Source: Planctomycetota bacterium (lineage in GTDB: Bacteria > Planctomycetota > Planctomycetia > Planctomycetales > Planctomycetaceae). From it: DNA of 64,000 bases. The number at the start of each line of letters is the position of its first letter. Positions within the stretch are counted from its first letter, which is position 1. Shown here in pieces: positions 19,660 to 27,400 of the stretch. The position numbers and the translations under genes are program-made. The notes beneath the pieces are model-generated. The model was given only the letters and a program-made list of their open reading frames with translations. It had not been told where the DNA came from and did not search any database. Location of the stretch: the NCBI GenBank assembly GCA_030836185.1, contig JAURQH010000021.1, positions 1 through 64,000 of the forward strand, given 5' to 3'.

Positions 19660-20805
19660 TCATGGGGATCGCGACTCATTACCTAGTATGAAGTTTTGCC
19701 GATCCAGCACCTTGTTGTCCAGACTTTTGATTTCAACTGTCATGGGTCCCCCCCGTTTTACGGTCAGCAGGACATAGCTGTCTTCCCCGGCGAGGAATTT
19801 GGATTGAGGGTCGGGGTATTGGTGGCCTTTGCCGCTGAGCGAAGTGTTGTAGTATGGGCAACCATCCACCTCGGCACGCTCGGCATAATATCCAAATCCC
19901 GTGATACAGCATGTGCCCCGTCGAAACAGGTCGTGCCATTGCTTCTGGGCTTGGTTTCGGACGCTGGCATTTCGCTCGTTGTAGAGCGTGACCACGAAGC
20001 TCGGCGAATTCTCCATCAGCTTTTTGTACCAGCGGAACTGGTCTGACTTCTCATCGAACGCATGACAGGTCTGCCACGTCGTACCGAAGTCGGAGATGTG
20101 GTTGAGGTCGAGGGCCACGAACCTCAGATCAAAATCGGGTAGATCAAAATGCCACTTCCACTCATCGTCCGGTAACTCGAAAAATTGCCGGAAGGCAGTA
20201 GCGTCCACATCATACACCGACTCGGCAGGCGGCTTGTCCCCACGAGGCCGTATCTCTCGGTCGTGATTCCCCAAGACTGGCAGGAATGGAGTGGAGCGGA
20301 ATAGGTCTGGATAGGCGGCGATCAATTCGGCATACGGCTTGATGCAGTCCTTGTTTCCCTTACCGCATTTGTCCCACAAACGAGCGATGTTGTCGCCAGC
20401 CGTTAGCAGCAGATGTACGTCCTCTTTCACAATCGACGACAGATCTGGTTTTCCCTGCCAATCGGCGACCACGGCAACTCTCAGCAGTTCCGTCGGGTAA
20501 GCCTGGAACGTGGCGTCTGCAGATTGCTGCCTCCCAGTACTGACGGAGTAATGGTAGATCGTATCTCGGTGTTTAAGGGGAATTTCAACGTGGTGCAAAG
20601 TGGCGTTTTCGTCGATCCGCACCGTCTCGTGAGAATCCTTCGATATCCCATAACGGACGACAGAATCTCCCGGTTCGTCGCTCATCCAATTCACGACTAT
20701 TTTGCTCGGATCCTTCGTCTTGTGCGTCAGCCAGATGCGTTCGATCTCTGCGGCCGCAAGCTGTGAACTGAGCGTGAGCAAGAGGAGCGTCGGAATGATT
20801 CTCAT
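19660..20805 (-). CDS. Metallophosphoesterase-like secreted protein, ligands partly lost
   Basis: The start at 20805 opens a clear signal peptide ([17 protein letters not shown]), giving 381 residues. Residues 20-103 look like the fibronectin-like N-terminal domain of purple acid phosphatases. The catalytic domain keeps an Asp in VVADWQG (115), AGDN (Asp138) and LGNHD (Asn180, His181). The usual DxH/DxG second residue is Gln-Gly. The expected VxxH and GHxH motifs appear as VVTLYNERN (271-279) and [10 protein letters not shown] (301-310), where histidines are replaced. The protein may therefore bind fewer metals, use other ligands, or be a non-catalytic homologue. It stands alone and diverges from the TIM-barrel gene at 20923. 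Confidence 0.85.
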   Translation of the reverse strand: MRIIPTLLLLTLSSQLAAAEIERIWLTHKTKDPSKIVVNWMSDEPGDSVVRYGISKDSHETVRIDENATLHHVEIPLKHRDTIYHYSVSTGRQQSADATFQAYPTELLRVAVVADWQGKPDLSSIVKEDVHLLLTAGDNIARLWDKCGKGNKDCIKPYAELIAAYPDLFRSTPFLPVLGNHDREIRPRGDKPPAESVYDVDATAFRQFFELPDDEWKWHFDLPDFDLRFVALDLNHISDFGTTWQTCHAFDEKSDQFRWYKKLMENSPSFVVTLYNERNASVRNQAQKQWHDLFRRGTCCITGFGYYAERAEVDGCPYYNTSLSGKGHQYPDPQSKFLAGEDSYVLLTVKRGGPMTVEIKSLDNKVLDRQNFILGNESRSP

Positions 20806-20922
20806 GGTAAATCTCGCGGTTGACGACGAGGGAATCACTTTTTTTCTTAAATAATGAGGCTTCCATCGTGTAGCATCAGTGAATCATATTTCAAATGCAA
20901 AAGAAACTCGGGGCTCAACACG

Positions 20923-22080
20923 ATGCCAAAAAACACTTTATCAATTACACACCTCATCCCTCGACGAACGGCGATCAAGCAGTGTGCTGCCGGGGTCATC
21001 GCGGCAGGAACATTGACCACGAGCCTGCAAGCTGCTGACGACACTCAGAGTGTACCTCGCCCCTGGATTAAGATTCGAGGAATTTATGGCGGGTTCCCTG
21101 ACGCGATTCTGGACAAAGGTAAAACTCCCGCCGACTATGGCATCAACGCCATCTGGGTCGGCTCAGGTGGCCTCAAGCACGAGGAAATCCACCGCTATCA
21201 CGACATGGGGCTGAAGGTATTCGCCGAATTCAATTCGATGCACTTTGTCAATTATCTCAAAGACCATCCCGATGCGGCACCAATCGGATCGGATGGAAAG
21301 CCGTCACCGCCCCCACACGGCTGGCAGGGTGTGAGTCCATTTCATGCAGATTATCGCCGCAATCGGATGGACGAGTTCCAACGTATCCTTGAAACCTATG
21401 AGATTGACGGCATCTGGCTCGATTATCATCACTCTCACGCGAGTTGGGAACGTGCCGAACCGGCAATGCCGGATACCGATTTTTCCTCTGTCGCTCTCCA
21501 ACAGTTCACCGAACAGACCAAGATCAAGCTGCCCTCTTCCACACCCGATGCAGCGAAATTGCTGCTTGGAAAGTATCAAGACCAGTGGACGCAGTTCCGC
21601 TGCGATGTGTTCACCGACTGGGTGCGAGAATACCGTGAAATCCTGGAAGCGACTCGGTCCCAGGCTCTCCTGGGGACGTTTCACTGCCCTTGGTCCAAAG
21701 AGGATCACGATGGAGCCATCCGTCACAAGCTGGCGATTGATCTGCGCGCTCAAGCAAAGTTCATCGACATCTTCAGCATAATGCCTTACCACGCACGGTT
21801 TGGGCATCCAAACGAACCGGAGTGGATTGCCAGTCAAACTCGCAGCTTGGGGAAACTACTCAACATCCAAGGCCAGCCGGAGGAAAAACAGCAAATTTGG
21901 CCCATCGTGCAACTCGCCGACTGGGGAGAAACAGTCTCCGTCGAACAGGTCGCTGAGGTGATTGACTACGGTACGCGAAAACCAGTCACCGGAGTAATGG
22001 TCTTCCACTGGAGCGGTGTGTCAAAACAATGGGACAAGGTCGAAGCAGTGGGAGAAGCCTATCGAGCGATACGCCCATAA
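20923..22080 (+). CDS. Secreted TIM-barrel glycoside hydrolase-like protein
   Basis: The ATG at 20923 gives 385 residues and a twin-arginine-like leader (PRRTAIKQCAAGVIAAGTL). An upstream in-frame ATG at 20854 adds 23 unlikely residues. The rest fits a (beta/alpha)8 barrel of the glycosyl-hydrolase-like (GHL) groups: KIRGIYGGFPDAI, GINAIWVGSGG, YHDMGLKVFAEF and IDGIWLDYHHSH, whose Asp is a usual active-site position, then FIDIFSIMPYHARFG and VTGVMVFHWSG. The substrate is unknown. It is followed 29 bases later by a small Rieske protein and precedes two broken genes. Confidence 0.85.
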   Translation: MPKNTLSITHLIPRRTAIKQCAAGVIAAGTLTTSLQAADDTQSVPRPWIKIRGIYGGFPDAILDKGKTPADYGINAIWVGSGGLKHEEIHRYHDMGLKVFAEFNSMHFVNYLKDHPDAAPIGSDGKPSPPPHGWQGVSPFHADYRRNRMDEFQRILETYEIDGIWLDYHHSHASWERAEPAMPDTDFSSVALQQFTEQTKIKLPSSTPDAAKLLLGKYQDQWTQFRCDVFTDWVREYREILEATRSQALLGTFHCPWSKEDHDGAIRHKLAIDLRAQAKFIDIFSIMPYHARFGHPNEPEWIASQTRSLGKLLNIQGQPEEKQQIWPIVQLADWGETVSVEQVAEVIDYGTRKPVTGVMVFHWSGVSKQWDKVEAVGEAYRAIRP

Positions 22081-22109
22081 ACCTCATTACTAAGGCTGAG
22101 TTGCTGATC

Positions 22110-22430
22110 ATGTCCAACTTCCAAACCGTCTGCCAAACCAAATTCATTCCCGAAGGAGAGGCTCGGATGTTCGTCGTCGACGAAGTTCCAGTGGGTGTGT
22201 TCCGCGTCGATGGCAACTTCTTCGCTCTCCACAACGAATGCCCGCACGCGGGCGCCTCACTGGCCCATGGATTAATCGATGGAGACGTGGTCAGCTGCCG
22301 CATCCATCACTGGCGGTTCTGTGTCAGAGATGGCACTTACCTCGACCAAAACCAGCCGGAGCAGAATGCAAAGACGATACCTGTGCGAGTAGTTGGAGCT
22401 GAAGTGCAAATCGACATTGCCGTCGACTGA
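22110..22430 (+). CDS. Small Rieske [2Fe-2S] ferredoxin (NirD-like)
   Basis: Starting at MSNFQTV the protein has 106 residues, typical of soluble Rieske ferredoxins. The cluster ligands are visible as CPHAGASLAHG and CRIHHWRFCVRDG, giving the C-x-H and C-x2-H pattern. No signal peptide is present, so it is cytoplasmic. Such proteins serve as electron carriers for dioxygenases or as NirD-type subunits, but no oxygenase or nitrite reductase is encoded nearby, so the partner is unknown. It follows the TIM-barrel gene by 29 bases and may be co-transcribed. Confidence 0.92.
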   Translation: MSNFQTVCQTKFIPEGEARMFVVDEVPVGVFRVDGNFFALHNECPHAGASLAHGLIDGDVVSCRIHHWRFCVRDGTYLDQNQPEQNAKTIPVRVVGAEVQIDIAVD

Positions 22431-22768
22431 TTCACTGGAGCATCTGGGCAATTACCAATCAACCTCCTTTTTTAATAGAGGTTTTCGAAGACAAACTCCG
22501 TATTCACCATGAATGAGATCAACGAAATCTGTCTTCACAGCCATCACCTCGATGGTCAACTTCTCGACTTCACTCGCATCTTCTCTGATAGTGATAGATG
22601 ATCTCTCAATATGTGGCTGCGGCGAACCGAAAGAGTGTCATCATCGTTGACACAGAGTCGATCTGAGAATGATCAGTTGTAGTCGCCGGACGAATGATCT
22701 GTCATTGTAGCTCTGAAGAACGATTTGTTTCTTTTAGTTGCAGCCCTTAATCTTTAGGATCTACCGCT
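22431..22768. other. Intergenic stretch, weak terminator only
   Basis: Nothing recognisable is encoded. A 6-base stem (AACCTC at 22461-22466, GAGGTT at 22478-22483) followed by two T could be a weak terminator for the Rieske gene. The string GCGGCGAACCGAAAG near 22620 resembles the dispersed 15-mer only loosely. Confidence 0.5.
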
Positions 22769-23186
22769 ATGAATAAGTTACTCACCGCCACAGGAATTTG
22801 TCTATTAGCACTAGTCACATTGACTGCCGCTGAAGAGAAAAAAGTGGAGCCGCAATGCCCGGTTTCTGGAAAAGCTATCTCCAAAGAATTCACGGTCGCT
22901 TACAAAGGCGCCAAGGTTTATTTCTGTTGCCCGAATTGTCCGAAGGCGTTTGAGAAGAGCCCCGAAAAGTTTGTCGCCAAAGCCAATCATCAACTCGTGC
23001 AAACAGGTCAAATGCCCTATTGCCGGTCGTCCGACCAAGGATGATAAATCGGTCACTGTCAGCGGTGTGAAAGTCAATGTTTGCTGCGGTAACTGCCTGA
23101 AAGCGGCCACCGAAGCCGATGATAAAGTGGCGTTGCTGTTTAGTGACAAGGCTTTTGAAAAAGGATTCAAAGTCACGGAAGAGTGA
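22769..23186 (+). pseudogene. Frameshifted two-domain CPxxG/CCxxC exported metal-binding-like protein
   Basis: The first frame (from 22769) has a signal peptide (LLTATGICLLALVTLTAA) and one domain with QCPVSGKAI and YFCCPNCPKAFE. It then loses the frame near 23010 and ends at 23044. The shifted frame resumes with KQVKCPIAGRPT and VNVCCGNCLKAA and runs to 23186. Each half is a YHS/TRASH-like CPxxG...CCxxC unit, so the ancestral gene clearly encoded both. The junction CAAACAGGTCAAATGC could come from slippage between two short direct repeats. Real decay, a sequencing error or programmed frameshifting cannot be told apart here. A likely terminator follows at 23219. Confidence 0.8.
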
Positions 23187-23218
23187 TTCGTATTACTGTT
23201 TTCTCGGGTGACAATATG

Positions 23219-23251
23219 GGCGGCTCAATCACGTTTGGGTCGCCTTTTTTT
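23219..23251 (+). terminator. Rho-independent terminator after the CCxxC gene
   Basis: The stem GGCGGCTCAA (23219-23228) pairs with TTGGGTCGCC (23235-23244), including two G-T pairs, around a 6-base loop. Seven T follow at 23245-23251. It lies 33 bases after the stop of the frameshifted gene. Confidence 0.85.
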
Positions 23252-23399
23252 GCACACTGTTGGAACAAAAGGTGACAACAACTTAGTTGACAGGCTATTT
23301 TCTCGCCTCTGTATTGGCGTACTGTCCACTTCGGATGACGATTGCGTGAATCTTCAGTTGACTTTGAACTTGGAAACAACCATTGAAAGAGGGGGACTC

Positions 23400-23640
23400 G
23401 ACATACTTTGCGAGTTCCCGATCAGTAGCGGAAGCGATCAAGGCCAGCAGTGGGTGGAAAATCCTAGTCATTTCTGTAGATTGCTATTCTGTAATTTGGA
23501 GCGGTGTTTCACATTCGTTGTACCGGGCTAAGTCCCTGTTGGGAGGTAAAAATGCCGCCCAAAATCTCGGCATTTTGGAAGCCACTTTTGGGCCCCGAAA
23601 GAACCGTTACAAGGTGACCAGATTGGCGTCCGGGAGAAGC
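23400..23640 (+). repeat. Dispersed repeat, copy B
   Basis: This is the best-preserved copy. It contains GTACCGGGCTAAGTCCCTGT, the 26-base block at 23599-23624 shared with 205-230, and an unbroken frame reading VAEAIKASSGWKILVIS, then HSLYRAKSLLGG, QNLGILEATF and RKNRYKV. The matching frame in copies A, C and D shares many of these residues. Confidence 0.78.
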
Positions 23641-23897
23641 AGAGCAGGGTGATGTAGAAACTCCATTATGGAGCCGTGGAAACGCCCAAAAATCGCCCAC
23701 TTGACAATTGGTTTCCAAGACTCGGGACTCGTGATACCGATTTGTGAATTCACAGAAATGTACTTTGTTTCCTTTCGCCTGAGGCGAAAGTAGGCGAAAC
23801 TCTCGAAAGTAAATTCGCGCATAAATCCCTGTGAAATAAACGCTTAATGCTCTAAGTGCAAGTAAAGCAGTAACTTGCAGAATCGCTCCCGTTCAAA

Positions 23898-23912
23898 CTA
23901 CGGAACCGAAGG
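23898..23912 (+). repeat. Exact 15-mer beside the acyltransferase remnant
   Basis: This fourth exact copy of CTACGGAACCGAAGG lies about 45 bases before the point where acyltransferase similarity begins. It may mark the breakpoint that removed the gene's 5' half. Confidence 0.7.
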
Positions 23913-23956
23913 ACCAAGCAAACTTACTATTAACAAAGCACTCATCACCATCTCAG

Positions 23957-24376
23957 ATTATTCGCAAGGCGATTCGCGAACTTGAGGCAGGGCGCTATCT
24001 TTCCATTTCCGCCGATGGCGAGAAAGGAAATGCAGGGTTGGAAATTGACTTCTTAGGGAGGCAAAGAGTCTTTCGTACCGGGTTTGCTCAGTTAGCGATC
24101 AAAACAGGAGTACCCGCGATCCCATTTTTTGCCCCCGTGGATGAAAGCGGTGTGGTCCATATTCAGATTCACGAACCTCTCGACTCTGGTAACAGCACAC
24201 AACCGAAGAGTGAACGTATTTCTTCACTGATCGAACAATATGCAAAACTATTGGAAGGTTATTGGATTGCCGATCCGGGAAATATTCGCAAAGAACAGTT
24301 TCTAAGTCACCAGAATCACTATGGTCGACAAACTGAGCCAACAGTTCCGTCACCATCAAGATCACGAGCGGCATGA
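23957..24376 (+). pseudogene. 5'-truncated LpxL/HtrB-like acyltransferase remnant
   Basis: The open frame from about 23957 reads IRKAIRELEAGRYLSISADG, then IDFLGRQRVFRTGFAQLAIK, TGVPAIPFF and ERISSLIEQYAKLLEGYWI. This is the C-terminal half of LpxL/HtrB-type lipid A acyltransferases. The N-terminal half with the catalytic HxxxxD motif is missing, and upstream sequence is repeat DNA. The frame's first ATG (24038) starts inside the fold. The last 20 residues look unrelated, so the 3' end may also be altered. It is probably a dead gene fragment. Confidence 0.7.
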
Positions 24377-24459
24377 CAACGACAAGGGGGCTTCATTGAC
24401 CTGTCTGATGAACGCTGCTCGATAAGAAACAGCGTCCATCGTCGGTCGTGAATCAATAG

Positions 24460-27400
24460 TCATGGTTTGAAGGCACCATCATTCTCGTTTCCAAGTGCCA
24501 GCACATATGCCAGCAAGTCGAGAATTTGCTCTTTTTCCAACGAATTGAGCAAGCCAACTGGCATGATCGAAACGGGAGAAGACCGTCGAGCTTCGATGGA
24601 GCTTTTGGCGACCTTCTTCTCTTTGATCTCTGGCGGTCCCGTGAGAATCGTTAACTCGGTTTTATTCTCAGAGACGATATTTCCGTTGAGGGTCGTGCCG
24701 TCTTCCAAGACAAGTAGTACCGTTCGATACTTATCTTCAATCTTTCGTGAGGGCTCCAGAATCTCTGCCAAAATGGCTTTGGGATCGCTCTTATGTTTCT
24801 TCTTAACGACCTCATCCAGATTAGGACCAATGGTGAGATTACGACCGAGCGTGACACTGTTTTCGTCCAGTTTATGACATTGTGCACAGGCAAGCTTTTT
24901 GAAGAGGTGCTGACCTTGTACAAAATTTCGCTGGCGGCCAACATGCTTTAACTCCTGATCAAGATCGGTGAGTTTCCACTCCGTATTCTTGATCATCTGC
25001 TGAGGATTCTTGGCGAGGAACTCTTTGAGATTATCCGTCACGTAAAGAGTGCCACGCATGAGCAAATGATGGCCCGGGAATGAGCAGATATAAGGATAAG
25101 CACCTTCCTTCTTCGGAGACGTGAACTCGATGGTTTCTTCCTGTCCATGATCGATAAGCTTGCTGGCCCAAAGGATTTCGTCACTTTCTGGTACGAAACC
25201 AACCGAAAAGCCGCTGGCTCCCAATGCAATGGCCTGTAATCCTACTTCGTCGGCCTTACCTGGATTGACTAGCATGATGTTGTGAGGCATATAATCCGGG
25301 TTGGCAAATGTCAGTTTGATTTTTTTACCGGGCTTCACCGTGAGTTCGGTGACATCATAACGCATCCGTTCACGCACGGTCCCGATACGAATGGTTGTTA
25401 ATTCGGGCGTGTCGCTGAGAATTCCCGATTTTTGAGTTGCAGCTTCTTCAGCTTCTGCAATCACTCCCCCACGCATCGTACTTTCGACATTGAACCACAA
25501 ATGCTTGACCGTGTTCGCAGCGATGCGAGCATGTGGCTCGGGAGACATCAACAGTTGCCCGAGAAGATCCAGATTTCTGTCATCGTGTTGCTGATGCAAC
25601 CAGAGTGCTTCGAGCAAATGGTGTGCATCTTCTTTTTTAGTGGGATCAAACTGTTTGACCCATTCTGTGGTCGCGGCGATCACTGCACTCGAATCACGCT
25701 CACTCAATTCAATACGTGTGCGTTGCCGGATACCGTCAATAGGTGATTTCAGATTTTCAAGGAGTGCGTTAATTGGCTCACCATCAATGGCAACCGGCTT
25801 TTGTAGAGGACGACCGATAGCCGTCATGCGGTAGACACGGCCGTGAGCGTGATCGCGATTTGGATCACGCACATTATGTTGCATATGACCAATAATGACG
25901 TTGTGCCAGTCACAGAAATATAAGGATCCATCTGGAGCGAAGATCGCATCAGCAGGGCGGAAGTTTTTGTCTCCACTCATCATTAGACCACGAGATTTTT
26001 CAGTAGTCGTACTGCCATCGGCATTGACAGTTGAAACGGTGAGTTCGTCACCGGCTGGCTCACCCCAAACTGTTCCTTTTTCACCATCGCGAACAAGGTC
26101 GTAGTGCTTGATGCCCAGGAATCCAATAACATTGCAGATCAGAAAGTCACCCTGCATTGACTCCGGGAAGTGGGAACTACTAACAACTTCGCTTGCCGTC
26201 ACCGGACGCACTTCTTTCTTCAATAACTCGTGCATCTTGAAGCCCTTGGCTTCTGGTCGAACTTGATAAGCTCGACCACCAGTACCATCTGTCGCATAGT
26301 GATAACCCCAATAGTCAAAGGAGATTCCATGAGGGTTTGGGGAGTTGTCGGCATGACGCGAAATGGTGAATCGTCGCGGATCGAAGCGGTACATGGCTGA
26401 TGCGCCGGTTTGGAGTGACGGTCCCCATGGATGTTCGTGGTTATGCATCATGAAGACACCACTTTGCCAGTAGATCGCACCGTCAGGTCCATAGATAAAG
26501 TTGTTTGCACCGTGATGAGTGTCTGAGGAATCGAGTCCCTGCAACAGCGTGATTCGAACATCGGCCACATCGTCGCCGTCGGTGTCTTTCAGAAACAGAA
26601 TTTCTGGTGCACGATTAACGATGACACCACCATTCCAAAACTCGAAGCCGAGCGGATTCTGAACGCGAGCAAATTCGGTGACACGATCTGCTTTGCCATC
26701 GTTGTTGTCATCGTGCAAAATGATCAATGCATCATTCATCTCTTTCAATGGTTCCCACTTGGGATAGGTGGGCCAAACAGCAGCCCAGAGTCGGCCTTTG
26801 GTATCGAATTGCATTTGCACCGGGTTGACCAATTCCGGGAATTGTTCGTCATCCGCAAACAGGCTGACTTCAAAGCCCTTCGCGACAGCCATGTGCTTGA
26901 TCCCTTCTTCGCCGCTAATATATTTCAGGCGGCCTTCTTTCATGGCGTTGGAGCTTTTACTGCCACCACCGACATTCGAAATCACTTCAATTGGCTTGGG
27001 GACATTGCTGTCATCGACTTTGATATCTTCACCTTTTGCGACAGCCCAGACTCGCAAATCGCGATTTTTGGTCATCACATCCAGCATCGTCTGCTCGTGT
27101 TGTAAGACAACCGCATTCGTCTGATCGTTGGTGAACTTCAATGTGGAGCGTCCACCCCAGACATCGTTTCCATCGCGAGCACGGTAGCGATTGTTCCAAT
27201 GATAATTCTTATCGATCACAGCAGACCGAAGTTGTTCCAGTGAGGGTGAAGCGGTCACTTTCTGACCAAAGAGCGATGAAGCAATCACTCCCGCCAGTAA
27301 CCGGTTGCCTTCCTCAGTGAGATGTACGCCGTTGACTGTAAGTGGTGTGCTCGACTCCTTGAACAACTGCATGGAGGGATGGAATAAATCCACGTAGCCG

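Larger units (their letters stand above)
23187..23956. other. Intergenic region: terminator, repeat copy B, 15-mer
   Basis: After the terminator at 23219-23251 this region contains repeat copy B (23400-23640), about 250 bases with no feature, and an exact 15-mer at 23898-23912. The acyltransferase remnant begins just afterwards. Confidence 0.6.
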
